A DNA stretch of 36,633 nt, from IMG/VR virus record IMGVR_UViG_3300040960_002108, positions 1 through 36,633 of that record, one strand, 5' to 3'. The stretch comes from a virus. The translations under genes and the position numbers were made by a program. This document shows positions 30,226-36,633 of this stretch, piece after piece; position 1 is the first letter of the stretch, and each line of letters opens with the position of its first letter. The notes under the pieces are model-generated. The model saw nothing but the letters and a program-made list of their open reading frames with translations, did no database searches and had not been told where the DNA came from.

Positions 30226-32298
30226 ATGTCAGTCTTATTCCTTCCCCCATCAGCTGGCGCCGCCTCAGTCCCTGACGCAACAGAGACAACAGCGGGAAAG
30301 ATTCGCATCGCTACCTCAGCAGAGGCCACAGCGGGAACCAATGACTTGACCTCAATGACCCCGCTCAAGGTCAAGTCTGTTGTGGATGCTGCCGTGGTCG
30401 GTGGCGTGACCTATCAAGGAACCTTTGACGCGAGCTCCCCCGCTGACCTCAGCAACGCCTCAAAGGGTGATCTCTACATCATCAGCGTGGCGGGCTCTTA
30501 CCAGGGCCAAGATTGGGCGGTGGGTGATCACCTCCTCATCAACGCTGACATGGGTGGGACGCTCGATCCCAATAAGATTGACAAGGTGGACAACACGGAC
30601 GCTGTGACGAGCGTAGCAGGGCGAACGGGCGCGGTTGTCCTCTCTACTGCTGACATCTCAGGGCTCGCGACTGTTGCGACCTCAGGCGCTTATAGTGACC
30701 TCAGCGGGACGCCAACGCTTGGAACGGCGGCGGCTGAGGACGTTGGGACGAGCGCGGGGAATGTAGTCCAACTCAATGGCTCAGCGCAGCTCCCCGCCGT
30801 TGACGGTTCACTCCTCACTAACATCAGCGCCACAGTCGCGGCCCTCGATGACATTGGTGATGTTGACACCACAGGGGTCAGCACCAACAACGTCCTCAAG
30901 TATGATGGCGCTAGCTGGGTTGATGGCTCAGTCGCTTATTCTGAGGTGACAGGGAAGCCAAGCTTCGCAACCATCGCGACCACGGGAGACTATAGCGACC
31001 TTAATGACTCTGTAGTGGTTCAGCAGTTTAACGCGACCGCCACAGCCTCAGCCATCAGCTCAAACGCCCTGCATATCTTTAGGTTGTACGGGGCTGGTGG
31101 CTTCACTCTGACGTTATCAACTGCAACTGCCATCAATGGCTTTGCGTTATTTAATAATATTAGCGGCTCAGATGTGACCATCACAGGCGGAACCTTTCGC
31201 TCAAATGGAGAGGGGACGAGCGGTGGAGCGAGCTCTATTACTGTCAAAGCTGGAGAGCGCCGCCTCTATTATGTGGAGAGTGCAAGCCTTTACTTAGAGG
31301 CTAACAGCACCCTGATTGAACATAATGCGGACGTGACCATCACCTCACCCTCAAATGGTGAGGCGCTCATCTACAACAGCACCTCAGGGGATTGGGAGAA
31401 TGGGACAGTCAGCGCGAGCGTGGCGGCCCTCGATGATATTGGTGACGTGACCATCACGACCCCCGCCAACACGCAGGTGATCAAGTACAACAGCACAAGC
31501 GGAGAATGGGAGAATGGCGCGGTCGCTTACGCTGACGTGAGCGGGACGCCTAGCTTGGCAACGGTCGCAACCACGGGGGCCTATTCTGACCTCAGCGGGA
31601 CGCCTACTTTAGCCACAGTCGCAACCACGGGGGCCTACTCTGACCTCAGCGGGCTTCCCACGCTTGGCACAGCCGCAGCGCTTGACGTTGGGACGAGCGC
31701 CACAAACGTGGTTCAGCTCAACGGCTCAGCGCAGCTCCCCGCCGTTGATGGCTCGCTCCTCACTAACATCAGCGCCACAGTCGCAGCCCTCAATGACATC
31801 GGCGATGTGACTATCACGACCCCAGCGAATGGTGAAGCGCTCATCTACAACAGCACAAGCGGAGAATGGGAGAACGGCACAGTCAGCGCGAGTGTCGCGG
31901 CTCTGAATGATATTGGTGACGTGAGCGCAGCGGCTCCTAATAATGGGGACGTCATCGCTTACAACTCGACCTCTGGTGATTGGGAGGCAGCGCCTCAGAG
32001 TGTATCAGCTCCAAGCGTAACAGTGAGCTCTCCCTCAACTGATCAGACGCTTAGCGCGTCCACAGGCATCGAGGAGGCTTACATCTATACGCCTTCAGCA
32101 GCCATCACCGTTAACTTAGTCGCGGCTGCCACCTGTGGATCGGGCTTCAAGTACAACATTAAGAACCGCTCGACCAATGTAATTACGATTGATCCGAACG
32201 GCTCGGAGACGATTGACGGCCAAGCCACTTTTGATCTGACAGTCCAAGAGAGCTCCGTCTCTTTGATCTGTGACGGCTCCAATTGGTTCATCATTTAA
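30226..32298 (+). CDS. Repetitive tail fibre protein
   Basis: The protein has 690 residues. The N-terminal region (about 1-140) likely attaches to the tail. The shaft consists of repeats typical of phage fibres: ATTGAYSDLSGTPTL, NGSAQLPAVDGSLLTNISAT, VAALDDIGDV and YNSTSGEWENG, each found two to five times. A segment at about 265-365 is not repetitive and has A/T-richer codons, so it may be an inserted domain. The C-terminal 90 residues (SVTVSSPSTDQTLSAS and onward) look like a separate cap domain that ends SLICDGSNWFII. The fibre probably determines receptor binding with the small proteins after it. Confidence 0.82.
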   Translation: MSVLFLPPSAGAASVPDATETTAGKIRIATSAEATAGTNDLTSMTPLKVKSVVDAAVVGGVTYQGTFDASSPADLSNASKGDLYIISVAGSYQGQDWAVGDHLLINADMGGTLDPNKIDKVDNTDAVTSVAGRTGAVVLSTADISGLATVATSGAYSDLSGTPTLGTAAAEDVGTSAGNVVQLNGSAQLPAVDGSLLTNISATVAALDDIGDVDTTGVSTNNVLKYDGASWVDGSVAYSEVTGKPSFATIATTGDYSDLNDSVVVQQFNATATASAISSNALHIFRLYGAGGFTLTLSTATAINGFALFNNISGSDVTITGGTFRSNGEGTSGGASSITVKAGERRLYYVESASLYLEANSTLIEHNADVTITSPSNGEALIYNSTSGDWENGTVSASVAALDDIGDVTITTPANTQVIKYNSTSGEWENGAVAYADVSGTPSLATVATTGAYSDLSGTPTLATVATTGAYSDLSGLPTLGTAAALDVGTSATNVVQLNGSAQLPAVDGSLLTNISATVAALNDIGDVTITTPANGEALIYNSTSGEWENGTVSASVAALNDIGDVSAAAPNNGDVIAYNSTSGDWEAAPQSVSAPSVTVSSPSTDQTLSASTGIEEAYIYTPSAAITVNLVAAATCGSGFKYNIKNRSTNVITIDPNGSETIDGQATFDLTVQESSVSLICDGSNWFII
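31564..31665 (+). repeat. 54-bp tandem repeat in the fibre gene
   Basis: Sequence beginning GTCGCAACCACGGGGGCCTA at 31564 recurs at 31618 with few changes, and a more diverged copy lies near 30670. Larger paralogous blocks, about 30710-30865 and 31660-31815, encode nearly the same peptides. The repeats allow shaft length to change by recombination. Confidence 0.75.
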
Positions 32299-32310
32299 GA
32301 GAGGCGCGCC

Positions 32311-32784
32311 ATGACCTACAAGATTACCCAGCATCAGACTCGTAAAACTCGGATGATTGAGCTCAGCCTCAGCGCAAACCAAACGATCAATGTTGGTCAG
32401 ACCGTCTTGTTTGATACGATCCGAGCTAGTCATGCAGGTCATGGTGTGAGCCTCTCAAGTGGAGTCATTCAGCTTGATCAGACACGAAACTATTGGATGC
32501 AGGCCTCAATGGATGTCACGCGAGCCTCAACAAGCTCAAATCTCAAGTTCACCTTTCATGATTCGAGTGGGACAGCCATGACAGCGGCGCAGGGCGCCTT
32601 TCCGTGTGAGTGGGAGTATTATTCAACAACGCCAGCATCAGGAAGGCCAAACGCCACTTATACAGCAACCTACGTCTCAACAGGGGTCACAGAGTCCGCC
32701 ATAACTTTACGAGCCACGACGATATTTACAGGGTCTACAATTAACTCGCAAGGGTTTAAAATTATAATCTTGGAGGTGGAGTAA
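32311..32784 (+). CDS. Small beta-sandwich protein (possible receptor-binding head)
   Basis: The protein has 157 residues. The pattern IELSLSANQTINVGQTVLFD followed by GHGVSLSSGVIQLDQTRNYW resembles C1q/TNF-like jelly-roll heads found at fibre tips, in which a short N-terminal segment precedes a trimeric beta sandwich. A/T-ending codons are frequent compared with structural genes upstream. The stop overlaps the start of the next gene by one base. Confidence 0.55.
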   Translation: MTYKITQHQTRKTRMIELSLSANQTINVGQTVLFDTIRASHAGHGVSLSSGVIQLDQTRNYWMQASMDVTRASTSSNLKFTFHDSSGTAMTAAQGAFPCEWEYYSTTPASGRPNATYTATYVSTGVTESAITLRATTIFTGSTINSQGFKIIILEVE

Positions 32785-33224
32785 TGAGTTATGTTTTATC
32801 TGATGGGGTCACTAATTCGAGGGCTCTGTTCTTTGCCTACAGGTCAACGGCAGCGTCCAACATTCCCGTGAACACAGTCATTCCATTTACTGATGTAGTA
32901 AATAATAACTATATATCCATAACGGGGGGGGTGGCTCCTTATGTGCCTAGCGCCAACACTTATGTGGTCGCAGAGTCTCGAACGTCAGGAGATGGCACAA
33001 GTAATTTTAATCTCGTTGATTGTGAGATCGTTGAGAATGTCGGCTCAAAGTCTGAAGGCTACCAGGTGAGAAACATCGCAGCTAATGGGGGGTTCATGAT
33101 GGATGATGCCACCTATGGCATCACACAAAATACAGCGATTAACTTCAAAGTAGTGAATGGGTTTACCTCAGACTTTGACTCAAACGCTTATGAGACTCGA
33201 ATGATGGGGGTTATCACTCAATGA
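32784..33224 (+). CDS. Small beta-rich protein, unknown
   Basis: The protein has 146 residues, beta-rich and Asn/Thr/Ser-rich (VNNNYISITGGVAPYVPSAN). It is similar in size and position to its neighbours, although I cannot align them convincingly. It is A/T-richer than the structural genes and has a run of seven or more G (near 32926). Probably a fibre tip or receptor-binding accessory. Confidence 0.5.
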   Translation: MSYVLSDGVTNSRALFFAYRSTAASNIPVNTVIPFTDVVNNNYISITGGVAPYVPSANTYVVAESRTSGDGTSNFNLVDCEIVENVGSKSEGYQVRNIAANGGFMMDDATYGITQNTAINFKVVNGFTSDFDSNAYETRMMGVITQ

Positions 33225-33715
33225 GCTATTTTCACAATCTAAACACTAAAACGGAGATCATCGCCTCTCTGATTAAACTAGACACACCTACAGCAACAGC
33301 AGCGGGCGGACGCTTCACCCTGTCTGGAACTGTTAATGGAAGCGCCTCGATCGTGTCCAATCGACTTCAGTTGGTGGCAGGCTCATCTTATTATGTTGAG
33401 GCAAGTCCGTTGATACAACAAACAAACGCAAACGGTACAATCGTTTTCGGAGTGTATGACTCAGGAACTAGCGCCTACCTTCATGAATGCAGCTTTAGAT
33501 TTGGCCCCACTGTGACTCGCAACACAGCTCAAATCTCAAGGACATGCACATCAGCCCTCATTTTAGATGCTGATATTAGTACATCAATGGACGTCGAGAT
33601 CAGAATTAAATCACTGACAGGGACAGGGTGGAACATGACAATTCAAGCGGATGGGATAGCTGGCTTTGACTTTGTCGGCTACCCATCCCTTAGACTGTTA
33701 GAGCTGCCGAGCTAG
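33221..33715 (+). CDS. Small beta-rich protein, unknown
   Basis: The protein has 164 residues. The core GRFTLSGTVNGSASIVSNRL followed by LVAGSSYYVEAS recalls the jelly-roll pattern of the first of these three genes. It overlaps the previous gene by four bases. A/T-richer codon use again sets it apart. The three genes look like an exchangeable host-recognition cassette. Confidence 0.5.
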   Translation: MSYFHNLNTKTEIIASLIKLDTPTATAAGGRFTLSGTVNGSASIVSNRLQLVAGSSYYVEASPLIQQTNANGTIVFGVYDSGTSAYLHECSFRFGPTVTRNTAQISRTCTSALILDADISTSMDVEIRIKSLTGTGWNMTIQADGIAGFDFVGYPSLRLLELPS

Positions 33716-33723
33716 GAGCCGCC

Positions 33724-34005
33724 ATGAATTGGGACAAGATCAAAGACATTCTCACCATCTGCTTGATCCCCGCTGTGGGTTGGGCGCTCGTCACCTCACG
33801 CGATGTGGGGCAGCTTGAGACAAGGCTTGAGCAACAAGCGGGCGAGATCATGGAGGCCCAAGCTGAGATTAAGGCGCTCTCCAAGCGCGCTCAGATCATG
33901 GAGATCGCTCAAGCGCGGATCGAGACAAAGCTTGAGGTCTTGGGCGCTCAGTTGACGCGGATTGAGGGAATGCTCAACACGTCCTTTGGGCCAATCAAGC
34001 CATGA
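33724..34005 (+). CDS. Membrane coiled-coil protein (holin-like candidate)
   Basis: The protein has 93 residues: one N-terminal membrane segment (ILTICLIPAVGWALVTS, about 9-25) followed by a long amphipathic helix (VGQLETRLEQQAGEIMEAQ and onward). This is the layout of small phage membrane proteins near lysis genes, and also of the protein at 10478. It overlaps the next gene by four bases. A holin role is possible but a single helix is not diagnostic. Confidence 0.6.
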   Translation: MNWDKIKDILTICLIPAVGWALVTSRDVGQLETRLEQQAGEIMEAQAEIKALSKRAQIMEIAQARIETKLEVLGAQLTRIEGMLNTSFGPIKP

Positions 34006-34334
34006 TTGATCAGCTCAAGGGTCAGCATCTCCTCATCTTCGTGGGCGTGTGGTCTTTGGCCTTGCTAGGCGCTGGCGTGTTCATTGGCTTCTCATTGGTC
34101 GAGACTGACTGCGCCACCTGTGAGGCGTCTCTTGAGGAGGCCATTGATCAGCTCCACGCCTGTGAGCGTCAGAGCTTGACCCCTGACCCCAAAGCGTGTG
34201 AGGATGAGCGCCTTGCTGAACGTGAGAGCTGTGAGGCGCAGATCAAGCGCATCAAGGAGCTCCGCTGTCGAATCTGTGAGGTGTCCCATGATCCCTATCC
34301 TCCTGAGCCTAATCACGCTAACTCCACTCACTGA
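34002..34334 (+). CDS. Cysteine-rich membrane protein (i-spanin-like candidate)
   Basis: The protein has 110 residues. One N-terminal membrane segment at about 9-33 (LLIFVGVWSLALLGAGVFIG) is followed by a charged helix with seven cysteines at 37, 40, 54, 66, 77, 89 and 92. An inner-membrane anchor with an external coiled coil is the plan of an i-spanin, which helps disrupt the outer membrane. Seven cysteines are unusual and would allow disulfide-linked dimers. The next gene starts within its last 47 bases. Confidence 0.55.
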   Translation: MIDQLKGQHLLIFVGVWSLALLGAGVFIGFSLVETDCATCEASLEEAIDQLHACERQSLTPDPKACEDERLAERESCEAQIKRIKELRCRICEVSHDPYPPEPNHANSTH

Positions 34335-34698
34335 GCCGCTTGTCCTCACCACAGGTGAGGAGGTCAGCGCCAAGTATGTGGAGCCGTCAGATGAGTTTTG
34401 TCTCAAGCTCGAGGACTTCGCGAGGGTGCAGCATGACCTCACAGATCAGAAGCTCTATTGGGAGCGGCGGCTCCAGCTCAAGGATGAGGTCTGGATTGAC
34501 AAGCTCACAGAGATTCAGCGCAACCACAAGGCTGTTCATCAGTCTTACCTTGAGGAGCAAGAGCTCTTTAAGGCTGAGCTTCAAGAGGCCCTTAAACAGC
34601 GCGACTTAGCGCGCTCTGATCTTTGGTGGTGGAGAGGGGCCACAGTTGGCCTCATTCTCTCCACAGGGGTCACGATTGTTTACCTCATAGCGAGGTAA
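34288..34698 (+). CDS. Signal/anchor protein with C-terminal membrane helix
   Basis: The protein has 136 residues. The start at 34288 is chosen because TGAGG (34277-34281) lies 6 bases upstream and the sequence begins with a hydrophobic leader (MIPILLSLITLTPLTEPLVL); the longer frame upstream is arginine-rich overlap. A coiled coil (about 35-110) leads to a C-terminal membrane helix (GATVGLILSTGVTIVYLIAR). Two membrane ends joined by a coiled coil recall unimolecular spanins, but there is no lipobox cysteine. It starts inside the previous gene, as spanin pairs often do. Confidence 0.55.
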   Translation: MIPILLSLITLTPLTEPLVLTTGEEVSAKYVEPSDEFCLKLEDFARVQHDLTDQKLYWERRLQLKDEVWIDKLTEIQRNHKAVHQSYLEEQELFKAELQEALKQRDLARSDLWWWRGATVGLILSTGVTIVYLIAR

Positions 34699-34712
34699 AA
34701 CCACCACCGACA

Positions 34713-34725
34713 GGGGCCAAGCCCC
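34713..34725 (+). other. Small GC hairpin before nrdJ
   Basis: GGGGC (34713-34717) and GCCCC (34721-34725) enclose CAA, two bases before the CGGAG ribosome binding site of nrdJ. It is short, but it again places a hairpin in an intergenic gap and could limit nrdJ translation. Confidence 0.4.
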
Positions 34726-34738
34726 ACGGAGATTCACC

Positions 34739-36633
34739 ATGCAGAATGACCTGCTAGGTCAGGTGGCCTTCGCCGCCCAATACGCTCGACCCCTCAATTC
34801 AAAGCCTGGCCGTGAGAGCTGGGAACACGCCGCCAATCGTGTTGAGGCCATGCACCTCAAGCGCTATCCCCAAGTGGCGGGGGAGACAATGAGAGCCTTT
34901 GACTTGGTGAGGGCGCAGCGCGTCTTCCCCTCACAGCGCTCGACTCAGTTTGGCGGGCTCCCTATCGAGCGCAACAACATGAGGATTTACAACTGCACTT
35001 ATTCCCCATGTGATCGCCCCCGCTTCTTCTCTGAGGCTTTTTGGCTCCTGCTCAGCGGCTGCGGAACAGGCTTCAGCTTGAGGGCGCGTGACATTGAGGA
35101 GCTCCCCCGCCTCCTCACCCTCAGCGAGTATGTGAGGAGGGAGACGCGAACCCACATCATCAGCGACTCCATTGAGGGGTGGGCTCACGCTGTCCAGCTC
35201 GTCATAGATAGCTATCTCCATCGAGGCTATTACGAGGATTATTATGATTGGCGCTTTGACTACTCACAAATCCGTGAGCTTGGCGCGCCCATCTCAAGCG
35301 GCGGCTTCGCTCCAGGGGCCAAGCCTCTCAAGCGAGCGCTCGACAAGATTGATGACATGCTCAGCGGGCTCGTCAAGGATCGCCTCAAGCGGCTCCGCTC
35401 CATTGACTGCTTTGACGTGATGATGCTGCTCAGCGAGGCTGTCCTCTCAGGTGGCGTGAGGCGCTCCGCCTCCATCGCGATCTTTGACGAGGATGACGCC
35501 CTCATGATGAACGCCAAGACGGGCGATTGGTGGAAGGAGCACCCTCAGCGCGCTTACGCGAACATCAGCGCGGGCCTCTCGATCACCGATGCCGAGCGCT
35601 CGACCGTTGACCAAGTGGTAGCGATGGCCCGCCAATGGGGTGAGCCTGGCGTGTTGTGGCAAGCTGACCCTCACCACGGGACAAACCCATGCGCGGAGAT
35701 TGGGCTCTTTCCTTATCTCGTCACCGACCCCAAGGGGAACCACGTCTCTGAGGTCACCCTCGATCTCCTCCAACGCCGTGAGTGGTATGAGGCGCGAGGC
35801 TATGACTTCACATCAGGGTGGGCGGTCTGCAACCTCACAGAGATTAACGGCGCCAAGATCAAGAGCCGTGAGGACTTCCTTGAGGCTTGCAAGGCGGCGG
35901 CTCACATTGGGACGCTCCAAGCGGGCTACACCCATCAAGGCTATCTCCTCTTAGTGACCAAGGTCATCCTCCAACAAGAGGCTCTCATTGGTGTGAGTAT
36001 CACGGGCATGTGTGCAGCGCCTGAGCTCCTCTTTGATCCGCAGCTCTTAGAGGAGGGCGCCAAGGTCTGCATTGAGCAGAACCGCCTCACCGCCAAGGCC
36101 ATTGGCATCAAGACCGCCTCACGGATCACCACGGTTAAGCCAAGCGGGAACACCTCCACCGTGGCGGGGACGAGCGCAGGGGTTCACCCCTTCCACGCTC
36201 GCCGCTACATCAGGCGAATGAGGATCGCTCGCGTCAATCCTGTATGGGATGAGATCGCGGCCAAGGTTCCTGAGGCTTGCCATGAGCTGGATGAGCATAC
36301 AGGGGTCGTGGCCTTTGCGTGTGCTGCACCTGAGGGAGCGCTCACCCGTGAGGATGACACGGCGCTTGATCACCTCAAGCGTGTTCGCTTGGTGTATCAG
36401 CATTGGGTGAAGCCAGGCTCAGCGCCAACAAGGGTCGAGGGGCTGACCCACAACGTCTCCAACACCTGCACCGTCAAGGATGATGAGTGGGGTGACGTGG
36501 CTGACTTCCTGTGGGAAGCTCGAGGGGAGCTCCGTGGCGTGGCCCTCCTTGGTTGGTTTGGTGATAGCGCCTACAACCAAGCGCCCTACCAAACGGTCGA
36601 GGAGGGGAGCGAGGCTGAGACGATCTGGCTCAA
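34739..36633 (+). CDS. nrdJ: Adenosylcobalamin-dependent ribonucleotide reductase (class II), N-terminal and central part
   Basis: The frame is open from ATG 34739 to the window end and resumes at base 2 of the window, for about 668 residues in all. It reduces ribonucleotides to deoxyribonucleotides with a B12-derived radical and needs no small subunit. Family marks include YNCTYSP with C86, SGCGTGFS, NPCAEI with C318 (the catalytic thiyl radical position), VCNLTEIN with C364 (partner of C86 in the redox pair), KPSGN at 467-471 (phosphate binding), and the C-terminal CX4C. The 46-residue distance between C318 and C364 is long compared with the 11 residues in the Lactobacillus leichmannii enzyme. 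CGGAG (34727-34731) lies 7 bases before the start. It ends the rightward operon. Confidence 0.93.
   Translation, partial: MQNDLLGQVAFAAQYARPLNSKPGRESWEHAANRVEAMHLKRYPQVAGETMRAFDLVRAQRVFPSQRSTQFGGLPIERNNMRIYNCTYSPCDRPRFFSEAFWLLLSGCGTGFSLRARDIEELPRLLTLSEYVRRETRTHIISDSIEGWAHAVQLVIDSYLHRGYYEDYYDWRFDYSQIRELGAPISSGGFAPGAKPLKRALDKIDDMLSGLVKDRLKRLRSIDCFDVMMLLSEAVLSGGVRRSASIAIFDEDDALMMNAKTGDWWKEHPQRAYANISAGLSITDAERSTVDQVVAMARQWGEPGVLWQADPHHGTNPCAEIGLFPYLVTDPKGNHVSEVTLDLLQRREWYEARGYDFTSGWAVCNLTEINGAKIKSREDFLEACKAAAHIGTLQAGYTHQGYLLLVTKVILQQEALIGVSITGMCAAPELLFDPQLLEEGAKVCIEQNRLTAKAIGIKTASRITTVKPSGNTSTVAGTSAGVHPFHARRYIRRMRIARVNPVWDEIAAKVPEACHELDEHTGVVAFACAAPEGALTREDDTALDHLKRVRLVYQHWVKPGSAPTRVEGLTHNVSNTCTVKDDEWGDVADFLWEARGELRGVALLGWFGDSAYNQAPYQTVEEGSEAETIWL
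36484..36633. repeat. Terminal direct repeat, right copy (contig overlap)
   Basis: This copy of bases 1-150 carries C at 36610 where the left copy has T. It encodes the same part of NrdJ and shows that the sequence closes into a circle or a circularly permuted map. Confidence 0.95.

Noticed and set aside
1-36633. Mu-like transposable phage
   Set aside because: Portal and protease resemble the Mu type, but no MuA/MuB, sheath or Mu-type ends are found, and the replication module is origin-based.

Overview
The window is a nearly complete genome of a tailed double-stranded DNA bacteriophage (Caudoviricetes), most likely a siphovirus. It has a full packaging, head and tail module with a tape measure protein, and I see no contractile sheath. 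The first 150 bases repeat at the end (36484-36633) with one synonymous difference, and the join falls inside one gene, nrdJ. The contig therefore closes on itself, giving about 36483 unique bases from a circular or circularly permuted molecule. I see no integrase, transposase, tRNA, CRISPR array or rRNA. The host cannot be named. Canonical Shine-Dalgarno sequences and sigma-70-type promoters suit an ordinary bacterium, and a B12-dependent ribonucleotide reductase implies a cobalamin-containing host.

Layout. (1) 3953-396, minus strand: an early operon with a Cro-like repressor, a one-helix membrane protein, a RecT-family annealase and a GHKL-type ATPase. (2) 3987-4073: a divergent control region with leftward and rightward promoters and a palindrome. 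(3) 4103-5919, plus strand: a lambda O-like initiator whose coding sequence contains the apparent replication origin (six perfect iterons, two half copies, then an AT-rich phased repeat), and a DnaC-like helicase loader. (4) 6578-5916, minus strand: thyX. (5) From about 6600 rightward through the contig join: ssb, a sigma-like regulator, terS, a PD-(D/E)XK-like nuclease, terL, three small genes, portal (DUF935-like), a protease-scaffold fusion, decoration, major capsid, minor head, connector, tail completion, tail tube, tail chaperones (G and G-T by -1 frameshift), tape measure, tail tip proteins, a CHAP-like hydrolase, a repetitive tail fibre, three small beta-rich proteins, a cluster of small membrane coiled-coil genes (probably lysis), nrdJ and a 49-residue membrane protein.

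How it works together. The initiator would bind the iterons and recruit host DnaB through the loader, because the phage has no polymerase or helicase of its own. RecT and SSB support recombination and replication. ThyX and NrdJ supply dTTP and deoxynucleotides. The sigma-like protein directly upstream of the packaging genes is a candidate late-gene activator. Head genes resemble the Mu type (DUF935 portal, I-like protease), but there is no transposition module.

The most interesting signals are the iteron origin with helically phased ATCAAT repeats, an operator that resembles the iterons, a textbook frameshift site with its hairpin, strong hairpins in most of the few intergenic gaps, the GHKL ATPase paired with RecT, an extra nuclease between terS and terL, and a ThyX with a changed signature motif.
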